NCBI RefSeq assembly: GCF_005877905.1
Contig: NZ_SWDV01000029.1
Coordinates: 1-64,000, forward strand
Source: Pseudomonas nicosulfuronedens
GTDB taxonomy: Bacteria; Pseudomonadota; Gammaproteobacteria; Pseudomonadales; Pseudomonadaceae
DNA length: 64,000 nucleotides
Direction of reading: 5' to 3'
Position 1 is the stretch's first letter. Each line of letters opens with the position of its first letter. Below the pieces are notes generated by a model, which saw only the letters and a list, made by a program, of their open reading frames with translations, did no database searches and was not told the origin of the DNA. Both the position numbers and the translations under genes were made by a program. This document shows, one piece after another, positions 1-7,945 of the stretch.

Positions 1-158
1 CCAAGGAAGCCGACGGCGCCCAGCACCAGGCTGTTCTTCAGCAGGCGGCGGCGTGAGGCATCGATGAGCTCGCTCATCGGCACGTTGCCGGAGGGGTTGA
101 TCGGCTGGTCGTCGAAGGCCGCCAGTCGGTCGTGGAAATCCTGGAAACGCTCGCTCAT
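1..158 (-). CDS. PhoX-type (DUF839) phosphatase, N-terminal part only
   Basis: Only the first 52 codons lie in the window; the rest continues past the left edge. The start is ATG at 158, preceded by a GGAAGGA-type ribosome binding site. Around residues 37-45 there is SRRRLLKNS followed by a hydrophobic stretch, which is a twin-arginine export signal. The long polar leader before the RR motif, including FDDQPINPS, resembles PhoX-family alkaline phosphatases of Pseudomonas, which are folded with metal ions in the cytoplasm and exported by Tat. The catalytic part is not visible, so the family call rests on the leader alone. Confidence 0.6.
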   Translation of the reverse strand, partial: MSERFQDFHDRLAAFDDQPINPSGNVPMSELIDASRRRLLKNSLVLGAVGFL

Positions 159-364
159 CAGAAGGTTCCTTCCGCACGGCCGTCTTTCTGACGGCTCGGG
201 TTGTCAGTAGAAGCTATCGGCGGAAGGTTAGGAATGCGGTGTTACGTCGGCATGACAACGCCGCCGGGCCCCGTGACAGGCTCGGCGGCGGCAATAAAAG
301 CCGCCCCGCAGGACCAAGACGACGTCCGGGGGCGGGCGCGAGGGCATTTGCGAAACAGTGCGGC

Positions 365-1072
365 TCAGCTCTGCAGGCCGCCCTGCTCCGAACATTCGGG
401 GCCCGCCAGGCGGGCCGTCCAGTCTTCCAGCACGCCACTGGTGAGGCGTTGCGCGGCGGTCTTGCGCCAGCGCAGGGAGAGCGCGTCGCAGGCCATCATC
501 AGGCGCAGTCCGGTACGTTCCAGCGGTTGGCCGAAGTACCAGTCCAGCAGGCTCGCCACGGTGAGCTGCGGGTAATGCCGCTGCACCAGCTCCAGCGGTG
601 CGTCGGGGGCGACCATGCCGGAACGGCGCACCCGGTAGAACCAGCCACAGCGCCCCTGTTCCTGTACCTCGAAAGGCAGTTCGGGCAGGTTCCAGCGCTT
701 GGCCAGGCGGTAGCTGGGCGAGCGCGGCTGGCTCACTTCGATCAGCGCTTCACCCCAGCGAAACAGGTCGCCGATGCAGACCTCCTGCTCATTGAGGCCG
801 AAGGTCGACAGGTTCTCGCCGAAGGCCGGCTGTCGCCAGCGCGTCTGCGGGTGCTGCTTGCGCCAGTGGCGATAGTGCTCGGCCGGGTAGTGGTGCAGCG
901 CGCGATCCAGGCCACCATCGCGACGAAGGTCGGCGCGTGCGTCGCCCGGTAGCCCTTCGGCGCCGAGCCAGACTTCCTGATGCGTTTCCAGCTTGCCGAT
1001 GTCGCTGAGCAAACCTCCCCAGCTTTCTTCGACTTTGCCTATGAAAACGCCCTGGATGACGATGCTTTCCAC
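365..1072 (-). CDS. MOSC domain protein, YiiM-like
   Basis: A 235-residue protein with the MOSC fold and C-terminal three-alpha domain of YiiM. Visible family motifs are GLPGDARADLRRDGGLDRAL, HHYPAEHY, AFGENLSTFGL and GDLFRWGEA. MOSC proteins handle molybdenum cofactor or the N-hydroxylated substrates of mARC-type reductases. The position that is a conserved cysteine in E. coli YiiM (SQPRSPC as I remember it) is serine here: SQPRSPS, about residue 117. The start is a GTG at 1072 with no good ribosome binding site, so the N-terminus is uncertain. It is transcribed divergently from the LysR gene at 1173. Confidence 0.8.
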   Translation of the reverse strand: MESIVIQGVFIGKVEESWGGLLSDIGKLETHQEVWLGAEGLPGDARADLRRDGGLDRALHHYPAEHYRHWRKQHPQTRWRQPAFGENLSTFGLNEQEVCIGDLFRWGEALIEVSQPRSPSYRLAKRWNLPELPFEVQEQGRCGWFYRVRRSGMVAPDAPLELVQRHYPQLTVASLLDWYFGQPLERTGLRLMMACDALSLRWRKTAAQRLTSGVLEDWTARLAGPECSEQGGLQS

Positions 1073-1172
1073 CTTTGTCTACCCATCTGAGACAGCGGAC
1101 AAGCGCTAGAGTAGAGGCCTGGATAGGCAACACTCCATTTCGATTTTCCAGTTTCGTTGATAAGCAGACCTT

Positions 1173-2051
1173 ATGGATTTCCGCCAACTCCGCTATTTCG
1201 TTGCGCTGTATGAGGAAGGCCACGTCGGGCGCGCCGCCGAACGCCTGGCGATTTCCCAGCCGGCGCTGTCGCAGCAGATCCGTCAGCTGGAGCAGAACCT
1301 CGACGTGGCGCTGTTCCAGCGCAGCGGCAAACGCCTGCTGCCCACCGCCGCCGCACATACGCTGTACAACCACGCGGTGCCGCTCCTGGAAGGTCTGGAG
1401 CGCGCCCGCGAGGCACTGCGGGGATTTCGCGGCCAGACCGCACGCAGCCTGACTATCGGTGTGCTGCAGACGGTCAACGCGAGCCTGGTGCCGCACCTGG
1501 TGGAACGTCTGCATGCAGCGCAGCCGCACGTGCAGGTGCGCATCTACGAGCTCTCCGGGGTGGAGATCGAGCGCCGCCTGCTGATCGGCCAGCTGGATAT
1601 CGGCATCGGCTTCCTGCCGCCGCGCCAGCCGGCACTGCACGGCGTGGAGCTGTATCCGGACGAGCTGCAACTGGTGATCCCGGCGGATCATCCGCTGAAG
1701 GATTTCAAGAAGGTGTCGCTGGCCCAGGCGGCGGAATTACCGATGCTGCTGCTCGGCGAAGAATTCCGCGTCCGGCAGATCTGGCAGGAACAGCTGGCAG
1801 CCATCGGCCGGCGGCCAAGGGTGCAGGCGGAGCTGAACCACATGAGCGGCATCCTCGACAGCCTGCCGCAAAGTCGTTTCGCGACCGTGCTGCCTGGCCG
1901 TACCCGACAAATACACGCTCACAAGGACCTGCTCTGGAAACCCTTGAGCGAACCACGGATTCCCTTGAGCGTGGGGTTGGTCTATCGCGATGCGCAGCGG
2001 CAACAGCCGACGGTGGAGCTACTGCGATCGTTGCTCGACGGGGCAGTCTGA
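1173..2051 (+). CDS. LysR-family transcriptional regulator (CynR-like)
   Basis: A 292-residue LysR regulator. The N-terminal winged helix-turn-helix starts MDFRQLRYFVALYEEGHVGR and contains AAERLAISQPALSQQIRQLE; a substrate-binding domain of the periplasmic type II fold fills residues about 90-290. The start is ATG at 1173. It is divergent from the MOSC gene across 100 bp, the usual arrangement for a LysR regulator and its target, so control of the MOSC gene is possible. The effector is not predictable from the sequence. The overall pattern resembles CynR and BenM-type LysR proteins. Confidence 0.85.
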   Translation: MDFRQLRYFVALYEEGHVGRAAERLAISQPALSQQIRQLEQNLDVALFQRSGKRLLPTAAAHTLYNHAVPLLEGLERAREALRGFRGQTARSLTIGVLQTVNASLVPHLVERLHAAQPHVQVRIYELSGVEIERRLLIGQLDIGIGFLPPRQPALHGVELYPDELQLVIPADHPLKDFKKVSLAQAAELPMLLLGEEFRVRQIWQEQLAAIGRRPRVQAELNHMSGILDSLPQSRFATVLPGRTRQIHAHKDLLWKPLSEPRIPLSVGLVYRDAQRQQPTVELLRSLLDGAV

Positions 2052-2065
2052 CGACCACCAGGGGT

Positions 2066-2160
2066 GATGGGTATCGCTACGCTCCACACCATCCTACGTT
2101 CGCGCTCCATGTCTGCCCCGCCGCCGTTTGTAGGATGGGTGGAGCGCAGCGATACCCATG
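2066..2160. repeat. Inverted pair of the GATGGGTATCGC repeat (family 1)
   Basis: Two inverted copies of a roughly 30-bp unit: GATGGGTATCGCTACGCTCC at 2066-2098 and its inverse ending in GATACCCAT at 2130-2159. Together they can form a long hairpin. The same unit recurs at 36571-36602 and as another inverted pair at 63673-63754, so it is a dispersed REP/BIME-like element. It sits just downstream of the LysR stop codon. Confidence 0.85.
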
Positions 2161-2179
2161 CGGATGCCCGCCGCATAGG

Positions 2180-2248
2180 GCGCATAACCTGGAACAGGTC
2201 ATGCGCCGGCCCGGACGATGGCGGATAACGCTAGCGCGTTAATCGTCC
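2180..2248. repeat. Two further inverted repeats in the intergenic stretch
   Basis: At 2180-2206, GCGCATAACCTG pairs with CAGGTCATGCGC (11 of 12). At 2213-2248, GGACGAT pairs with ATCGTCC, and inside it TAACGC pairs with GCGTTA. Both look like decayed REP-type hairpins. Apart from these, the neighbouring repeat pair and rsmY, I see no gene between 2052 and 2590. Confidence 0.6.
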
Positions 2249-2303
2249 TACGGGTGAGCAGTCCACGCAGGCTCGGGTTTGAGGTGCAGGAATCCCAGGC
2301 AAA

Positions 2304-2431
2304 GAAAAAACCCCGCCTCTTGCGAAGCGGGGTTTTGCAGACCGATATCCTGACGTCCGTGCTAGCCACCGTCCTTGGTGGATTCCCTTGTTTCCGTATT
2401 GTCGTTGGCGCTTCCTGCGCAATGTCCTGAC
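2304..2431 (-). ncRNA. rsmY: RsmY regulatory RNA
   Basis: This RNA of about 125 nt binds and titrates the translational repressors RsmA/CsrA in the Gac/Rsm pathway. The predicted 5' end is at 2431 (RNA begins GUCAGGACAUUGCGCAGGAA, the start I remember for Pseudomonas RsmY). The RNA holds seven GGA motifs, several in unpaired ANGGA context, and ends in a GC hairpin (2307-2336) followed by U6. A perfect GacA activator palindrome lies 60-77 bp upstream of the 5' end. It is transcribed in the same direction as the upstream acyl-CoA dehydrogenase but is separated from it by a terminator at 2550-2577. In P. aeruginosa, rsmY also lies in the neighbourhood of this dehydrogenase cluster. Confidence 0.9.
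2307..2336 (-). terminator. Intrinsic terminator of rsmY
   Basis: On the minus strand, AAAACCCCGC pairs with GCGGGGTTTT around a ten-base loop, followed by a run of six T. It ends the RsmY transcript. Confidence 0.9.
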
Positions 2432-2490
2432 TGAGAGAAAGGTTACCGCTGTAGGCCTTTGTCAGATAGACGCCGATCACCACCGCTGTT

Positions 2491-2508
2491 TGTAAGCCAT
2501 GGCTTACA
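2491..2508. promoter_or_regulatory. GacA upstream activating sequence of rsmY
   Basis: TGTAAGCCATGGCTTACA is a perfect 18-bp palindrome matching the GacA consensus TGTAAG-N6-CTTACA. It lies 60-77 bp before the predicted rsmY start at 2431, the usual distance. A TAACCT at about -8 to -13 is the likely -10 element. Confidence 0.9.
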
Positions 2509-2549
2509 AAGATTCGAAATAGCACCCTTGGAAAAAGAAATATCCCCAT

Positions 2550-2577
2550 AAAAAAGCCCCGCCGGAGCGGGGCTTTT
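2550..2577 (-). terminator. Intrinsic terminator after the first acyl-CoA dehydrogenase
   Basis: On the minus strand, AAAAGCCCCGCTCC-GGCGGGGCTTTTTT forms a GC-rich hairpin with a T run, 14 bp past the stop codon at 2591. It separates this gene from rsmY. Confidence 0.9.
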
Positions 2578-2590
2578 CAGACGCGGAGGC

Positions 2591-4369
2591 TCAGAACTGC
2601 GTGGCATCCAGCAGGTACAGCGACTCGCTGCCAGCCTTCACCGAGGCGCTCAGGGAGTGGATGCGCGGCAGCAGGCGGGCGAAGTAGAAGCGCGCGGTGC
2701 CCAGCTTGCTGGCGTAGAACTCGTCCTGGCCTTCCTTGCCCAGCGAAGCGCGAGCCATCAGGGCCCACATGTAGGCGTAGGCGGTGTAGCCGAAGGCGTG
2801 CAGGTACTCGACCGAGGCGGCGCCGATCTCGTTCGGGTTGCCCTTGGCACGGTCCAGGACCCAGGCGGTCAGCTCGTCCAGGTTCTGCACGGCGGCGTTC
2901 AGCGGGCCGGTGAACTCGGCCAGCTCGGCGGAGGCAGAAGCGGTGAAGGCGCGGATCTCGTCGGTGAACAGCTTGGCGTAGGCGCCGCCGCTGCCGACGA
3001 TCTTGCGGCCCATCAGATCCAGCGCCTGGATGCCGTTGGTGCCTTCGTAGATCTGGGTGATGCGGCAATCGCGCACCAGCTGCTCCTGGCCCCACTCGCG
3101 GATGAAGCCGTGGCCGCCGAAGATCTGCTGGCCGTGAATAGTGGTTTCCAGGCCCATGTCGGTGAGGAAGGCCTTGGCCACCGGGGTCAGCAGGGCGACC
3201 AGTTCCTCGGCGCGCTTGCGGGTGGTCGGCTCTTCGCTGTACTTGGCGGTGTCCAGCTGCATGGCGACGTAGCTGGAGAAGGCACGGCCGCCTTCGTTCA
3301 GGGCCTTCATGGTGAGCAGCATGCGGCGCACGTCCGGATGGACGATGATCGGGTCGGCAGCCTTGTCCTTGGCGACCGGGCCGGTCGGCGCGCGGCTCTG
3401 GATACGCTCGCGGGCGTACTCCACGGCGCTCTGGTAGGAACGCTCGCCGGTGGCCAGGCCCTGGATACCAACACCCAGGCGCTCGTAGTTCATCATGGTG
3501 AACATGGCGGCCAGGCCCTTGTTCGGCGCGTCGACGATCCAGCCGGTGGCGCCGTCGAAGTTCATCACGCAGGTGGCGGAACCCTTGATGCCCATCTTGT
3601 GCTCGATGGAGCCACAGGACACGGCGTTGCGCTCGGCCAGGGAGCCGTCGGCGTTGACCATCACCTTCGGCACCAGGAACAGCGAGATGCCCTTGGAGCC
3701 GGCCGGCGCGTCGGGGAGCTTGGCCAGCACCAGGTGGATGATGTTCTCGGTCAGGTCATGCTCGCCGCCGGTGATGAAAATCTTGGTGCCGGAAATCTTG
3801 TAGCTACCGTCAGCCTGCGGCTCGGCCTTGGTGCGGATGATGCCCAGGTCAGTGCCGGCGTGCGGCTCAGTCAGGCACATGGAACCGGCCCAGGTGCCGG
3901 CGTACATGTTCGGCAGGTACTTGGCTTTCAGTTCTTCGCTGGCGTGGTTGAGCAGCGACAGGCAGGCGCCGGCAGTCAGCATCGGGTACAGGCCGAAGGA
4001 CAGGTTGGCCGAGTTGACCATTTCCTCGACCTGGGCACCGATCACCTTGGGCATGCCCATGCCGCCGAACTCCGGCGCGCCGCCGACACCCACCCAGCCG
4101 CCTTCGGCGTAGGTGCGGTAGGCCTCGGGGAAGCCAGCCGGGGTCTTCACGCCCTCGGCGCTCCAGCTGCAGCCTTCTTCGTCGCCGCTGCGGTTCAGCG
4201 GGGCGATCACGCCGCCGGTAACCTTGCCGGCCTCTTCGAGAATCGCGGACGCCGTCTCGGCATCGACGGTTTCGGCCAGGGCGGGCAGTTCGGCCCAGAG
4301 ATTGGCGACCTCGAAGACTTCATTGAGGACGAATTGCATGTCGCGCAGGGGAGCTTTGTAGTCAGCCAT
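2591..4369 (-). CDS. Acyl-CoA dehydrogenase, long FadE-type (paralogue A)
   Basis: A 592-residue FAD enzyme that introduces the trans-2 double bond in acyl-CoA, passing electrons to ETF. It has the N-terminal leader [10 protein letters not shown] shared by all three copies here, the FAD/substrate motif MCLTEPHAGTDLG (about 165-177), and the catalytic glutamate in IYEGTNGIQALDL (about 440). A C-terminal extra domain of about 130 residues explains the length (ordinary acyl-CoA dehydrogenases are near 380). The start is ATG at 4369 with GAGGAT before it. It has its own terminator and upstream operator-like repeat, so it may be controlled separately from paralogue B. In P. aeruginosa the equivalents are PA0506-PA0508 (from memory); chain-length preference is not readable. 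Confidence 0.92.
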   Translation of the reverse strand: MADYKAPLRDMQFVLNEVFEVANLWAELPALAETVDAETASAILEEAGKVTGGVIAPLNRSGDEEGCSWSAEGVKTPAGFPEAYRTYAEGGWVGVGGAPEFGGMGMPKVIGAQVEEMVNSANLSFGLYPMLTAGACLSLLNHASEELKAKYLPNMYAGTWAGSMCLTEPHAGTDLGIIRTKAEPQADGSYKISGTKIFITGGEHDLTENIIHLVLAKLPDAPAGSKGISLFLVPKVMVNADGSLAERNAVSCGSIEHKMGIKGSATCVMNFDGATGWIVDAPNKGLAAMFTMMNYERLGVGIQGLATGERSYQSAVEYARERIQSRAPTGPVAKDKAADPIIVHPDVRRMLLTMKALNEGGRAFSSYVAMQLDTAKYSEEPTTRKRAEELVALLTPVAKAFLTDMGLETTIHGQQIFGGHGFIREWGQEQLVRDCRITQIYEGTNGIQALDLMGRKIVGSGGAYAKLFTDEIRAFTASASAELAEFTGPLNAAVQNLDELTAWVLDRAKGNPNEIGAASVEYLHAFGYTAYAYMWALMARASLGKEGQDEFYASKLGTARFYFARLLPRIHSLSASVKAGSESLYLLDATQF

Positions 4370-4489
4370 GATGGATCCTCGAACGAAAACGACGGCTGAT
4401 CAGGCAGCCAGCGGTATCAGAATAGGAGGTACACGAAGGTACGCCGCCGGAGTTTACTCCAACAACTTTTCAGACTTTAAGCGTCATGT

Positions 4490-4518
4490 TGTGACCATAC
4501 AACTACAGATTGGTCACA
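4490..4518. promoter_or_regulatory. Operator-like inverted repeat before acyl-CoA dehydrogenase A
   Basis: TGTGACCA and TGGTCACA are perfect 8-bp arms with a 13-bp spacer, 120-150 bp upstream of the ATG at 4369. On the minus strand the right side overlaps a weak -35-like TTGTAT, with TTAAAG 16 bp further on. No regulator is recognised; it does not match the PsrA consensus. Confidence 0.45.
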
Positions 4519-4533
4519 TTTTGTAGCGATGGG

Positions 4534-4564
4534 CAAGGAGGCCCGCGCAGGGCGGGCCTCCTTG
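4534..4564 (-). terminator. Hairpin terminator after acyl-CoA dehydrogenase B
   Basis: CAAGGAGGCCCGC pairs perfectly with GCGGGCCTCCTTG across a short loop, 14 bp past the stop at 4578. There is no clear T run on either side, so it may act as an mRNA 3' stabiliser as much as a terminator. Confidence 0.7.
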
Positions 4565-4577
4565 TCTGGCGCGGGGT

Positions 4578-6374
4578 TTACAGGGCGAACTGCTCGGCCG
4601 ACAGGCGCATCAGCACCTCGGAACCCGCCTCAGCCGCTGCCACATGGCCCGACGCGCGGGGCAGCAGGCGACTGAAGTAGAACTCGGCGGTGGCCAGCTT
4701 GGTTTCGTAGAAGGCCTTCTCTCCGGCGCCCTCCTCCAGCTTCTGCCCGGCGACGAGCGCCATGCGCAGCCAGAAGTAACCGAGGGTGACGTAGCCGGAG
4801 AACATCAGGTAGTCCACCGAGGCGGCGCCGACTTCGTCCGGGTTCTTCATGGCGGCCATGCCGACCTTCTGGGTCAGCTCGCCCCACTGCTTGTTCAGCG
4901 CCGCCAGCTGGGCCACCTGGGCTTTCAACCGCGGGTGTTCGGCGTGTTGCTGGCAGAGCTGGTGCACCAGCTTGGTGAAGCCCATCAGCAGCTTGCCCTG
5001 GCTGCCGAGGACCTTGCGGCCCAGCAGGTCCAGCGCCTGGATACCATTGGTGCCCTCGTAGATCGGCGCGATGCGGCAGTCGCGCACCAGCTGCTCCATG
5101 CCCCACTCGCGGATGAAGCCGTGGCCGCCGAACACCTGCATGCCGTGGTTGGTGACTTCCAGGCCGGTCTCGGTCATGAAGGCCTTGCAGATCGGCGTGA
5201 GGAAGGCCAACAGGTTGGCCGCGCGCTCACGCTCCTCGGCGTCCTGGGACAGGTGCTCGATGTCCAGCAGTTGCGCGGTGAAGTAGGCCAGCGCGCGGTT
5301 GCCTTCGTTGAACGCCTTCATGGTCAGCAGCATGCGGCGCACGTCCGGGTGGACGATGATCGGGTCGGCGGGCTTCTCCGGCGCCTTCGGGCCGGTCAGC
5401 GAGCGCATCTGCAGACGGTCCTGGGCGTAGCGCACCGCGCCCTGGTAGCTGGTCTCGCCAAGGCAGAGACCCTGCATGCCGGTGCCCAGGCGCGCGTGGT
5501 TCATCATGGTGAACATGCAGGCCAGGCCCTTGTTGGCCTCGCCGATCAGGAAGCCCTTGGCGCCGTCGAAGTTCATCACGCAGGTGGCCGAGGCCTTGAT
5601 GCCCATCTTGTGCTCGATGGAGCCACAGGCCACGGCGTTGCGCTCGCCGGCGTCGCCGTTCGCGTCCAGGTTGAACTTGGGCACGATGAACAGTGAGATG
5701 CCCTTGGTGCCGGCCGGTGCGTCAGGCAGCTTGGCCAGGACCAGGTGGATGATGTTCTCGGAGAGGTCGTGCTCACCGGCGGAGATGAAGATCTTGGTGC
5801 CGGTGATCGCGTAGCTGCCGTCGGCGTTGGGCACGGCGCGGGTCTTGATGATGCCCAGGTCGGTGCCGCAGTGCGGCTCGGTGAGGCACATGGTGCCGGT
5901 CCAGATCGCGCTGGTCATGCGCGGCAGGTAGGTGGTCTTCTGCTCGGCGGTTCCATGGGCGTGGATGGCAGCCATGGCGCCCTTGGTCAGGCCGGGGTAC
6001 ATGCCCCAGGAGCAGTTGGACGCGCCGATCATCTCGCTGACCAGCAGGCCGAGGGAGGGTGGCAGGCCCTGACCGCCATATTCCGGGTCGCTGGAAACGC
6101 CGTTCCAGCCGGCCTCGACGTACTGTGCAAAGGCTTCCTTGAAGCCCTTGGGCGTGGTCACCACACCGTTGTCGAAGTGGCAGCCTTCCTCGTCGCCGGA
6201 GCGGTTCAGCGGGGCGATGACCTGCTCGCAGAACTTCGCGCCTTCCTCGAGGATGGCGGCGAACATGTCCGGGGTGGCGTCGGTGGCGCCGAGGGCTTCG
6301 TAGCGGCCGGTGAAGTCGAAGACTTCGTCGGTGAGGAAGCGCACGTCGCGCAGGGGGGCCTTGTACTCGGGCAT
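4578..6374 (-). CDS. Acyl-CoA dehydrogenase, long FadE-type (paralogue B)
   Basis: A 598-residue paralogue of the genes at 2591 and 7946. The shared leader [23 protein letters not shown] near residue 175, and the catalytic-base motif IYEGTNGIQALDL near 440 are all present, along with the C-terminal extension. ATG at 6374 is chosen because GGAGA lies 8 bases before it and it restores the common leader; an upstream in-frame codon would add 11 residues without homology. The 120-bp gap to the diguanylate cyclase stop at 6494 holds no clear promoter, so it may be read through from upstream. Electron acceptor is ETF by family knowledge. Confidence 0.92.
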   Translation of the reverse strand: MPEYKAPLRDVRFLTDEVFDFTGRYEALGATDATPDMFAAILEEGAKFCEQVIAPLNRSGDEEGCHFDNGVVTTPKGFKEAFAQYVEAGWNGVSSDPEYGGQGLPPSLGLLVSEMIGASNCSWGMYPGLTKGAMAAIHAHGTAEQKTTYLPRMTSAIWTGTMCLTEPHCGTDLGIIKTRAVPNADGSYAITGTKIFISAGEHDLSENIIHLVLAKLPDAPAGTKGISLFIVPKFNLDANGDAGERNAVACGSIEHKMGIKASATCVMNFDGAKGFLIGEANKGLACMFTMMNHARLGTGMQGLCLGETSYQGAVRYAQDRLQMRSLTGPKAPEKPADPIIVHPDVRRMLLTMKAFNEGNRALAYFTAQLLDIEHLSQDAEERERAANLLAFLTPICKAFMTETGLEVTNHGMQVFGGHGFIREWGMEQLVRDCRIAPIYEGTNGIQALDLLGRKVLGSQGKLLMGFTKLVHQLCQQHAEHPRLKAQVAQLAALNKQWGELTQKVGMAAMKNPDEVGAASVDYLMFSGYVTLGYFWLRMALVAGQKLEEGAGEKAFYETKLATAEFYFSRLLPRASGHVAAAEAGSEVLMRLSAEQFAL

Positions 6375-6493
6375 CGCGAATCTCCGTTCGGTTCGGGGCG
6401 CCAGCACGGCGCGGAAACCTCGAACCTAACGGCCCATGACCGCCCGGACAATCACGCTGCACGCGCTGAATGCGGGGTCATAACCCGGCCGGG

Positions 6494-7774
6494 TCAGGCA
6501 GTGCGCACCGCTCCGCGACGGGATTGCCCATGCACGGCCACGCGGTTGCGCCCGCCGCTCTTGGCCGAGTACAGCGCCTCGTCAGCGCCCTTGATGACCT
6601 CCTCCGGGCTGCGACGCTCACCATCGCGCTCGGCGACGCCGATGCTGATGGTTACCGAGACGGTCTGCGCGTCCTTGCCGCTGCGCTTGCTGCGGCCCTG
6701 GCGGTCGTTTCTGGGACGGTTGCCACGGTCGCGCAGATGCATCGCATAGCCCTCGATGGCCTGACGCACGCCGTCCAGATAAGGCAGGCACTGCTCCACC
6801 GTCTTGCCGGCGAACACCAGGGTGAATTCTTCACCGCCATAACGGTACGCCTTGCCACCGCCACCGGTGCGACGCAGTTGGCTGGCGACCATGCGCAGCA
6901 CCTGGTCGCCGACATCGTGGCCATGGCTGTCGTTGAATTTCTTGAAGTGGTCCACGTCGATCATCGCCAGCACGTACTGCTGGCCGAGGCGCTGGAAACG
7001 CTCGTTCAGCGCGCGGCGGCCGGGCAGGCCGGTGAGTTCGTCGCGGAAGGCCATCTGGTAGGCCTCGTGCGCGACCGCACCGGCCAGGGTAAGCATCACC
7101 AGGCTGGTCATCACGGTCAGCGCATGGGGCAGGATGAACACCTTGGGCAGCATCCACAGCAGCCCGAGCAGGCCCACCAATTGTGCGGCGTGCAGCGGCC
7201 GCGGCTGGCGCACGTAGGCGGCGACCAGGGCGATGAAGGCCATGAGGAAACCGAAGTAGGACAGCTGCGCCAGGTTCATCCACTGGCCGTGCAGGGCCGG
7301 CCAGTAGGTATCGCTGAGCAGCTCCGCCAGGCCCTGCGGGAAACGCTTGGCCAGGGCCGTCGCCACACCGGCCACGGCAATCAGCGCGGCGCTGCGGGCC
7401 AGCAGGTCCTGCAGCAGGTGCATGCGCTCCTGCCAGATGCCGTACATCCCATAGAGCAGCGGCAGGAGCACGCAGCACAGGTGGAAGACCAGCGCGGCCT
7501 CGGGCATCACCACGCGGCGGGCCTGGAAGTAGTCGACCTGGGTATCGAGCAGGAAGTACGCAATGTACACGCAGGTCAGCATGAACAGCTGGCGCAGGCG
7601 GTTGTAGACCAGGCAAAGCGCGCCACCGAGCAACAGCAACAGAGTCGGCAGGACGTTGAACAGCGAAGTGAAGAAGTCGGACAGTTCGGCCAGGGAGCCG
7701 GCGGCGATGCCGGCCGGGATCAGCAGCAGAGGCGTGAGGAAGTGGCTGAGCCGATAGGGGGCCGTGGGTCGCAC
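6494..7774 (-). CDS. Membrane-bound diguanylate cyclase (GGDEF)
   Basis: A 426-residue protein that makes cyclic di-GMP from GTP. About 230 N-terminal residues form roughly six to seven membrane helices with no named sensor domain. The GGDEF domain follows from FRDELTGLPGRRALN, with the metal/substrate motif MIDVDHFKKFND and signature YRYGGEEF near residue 312. The RxxD inhibitory site expected five residues before the signature is absent (GGGGKAY instead). A basic insert RDRGNRPRNDRQGRSKRSGK sits before the last strand. The start is GTG at 7774. It lies between two acyl-CoA dehydrogenase paralogues that are adjacent in P. aeruginosa as far as I recall. Confidence 0.9.
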   Translation of the reverse strand: MRPTAPYRLSHFLTPLLLIPAGIAAGSLAELSDFFTSLFNVLPTLLLLLGGALCLVYNRLRQLFMLTCVYIAYFLLDTQVDYFQARRVVMPEAALVFHLCCVLLPLLYGMYGIWQERMHLLQDLLARSAALIAVAGVATALAKRFPQGLAELLSDTYWPALHGQWMNLAQLSYFGFLMAFIALVAAYVRQPRPLHAAQLVGLLGLLWMLPKVFILPHALTVMTSLVMLTLAGAVAHEAYQMAFRDELTGLPGRRALNERFQRLGQQYVLAMIDVDHFKKFNDSHGHDVGDQVLRMVASQLRRTGGGGKAYRYGGEEFTLVFAGKTVEQCLPYLDGVRQAIEGYAMHLRDRGNRPRNDRQGRSKRSGKDAQTVSVTISIGVAERDGERRSPEEVIKGADEALYSAKSGGRNRVAVHGQSRRGAVRTA

Positions 7775-7874
7775 AAGGGGTTCCGCAGGGTGGATACCGG
7801 GCTCACGGTCAGGCGGCCGGCAAGTGGCGTAATGATGGCATTTTCTGCAGGCATTTGTGTGATCGCAGATACGA

Positions 7875-7898
7875 AAAAGCCCGCCTTGCGGCGGGCTT
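7875..7898 (-). terminator. Intrinsic terminator after acyl-CoA dehydrogenase C
   Basis: On the minus strand, AAGCCCGCC-GCAA-GGCGGGCTTTTT forms a stem with a T run, about 50 bp past the stop at 7946. A second hairpin, CGGACGGC-AA-GCCGTCCG at about 7915-7932, lies between the stop and this terminator. Confidence 0.88.
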
Positions 7899-7945
7899 CT
7901 TCCTGTTCAGCAGACGGACGGCAAGCCGTCCGCCTAACGCGCTGA

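Noticed and set aside
2657-4399. Long antisense reading frames opposite the acyl-CoA dehydrogenases, malate synthase and others
   Set aside because: High-GC codon use keeps the opposite frame open; the sense proteins are full-length known enzymes and the antisense translations show only low-complexity Gly/Ala/Val runs.
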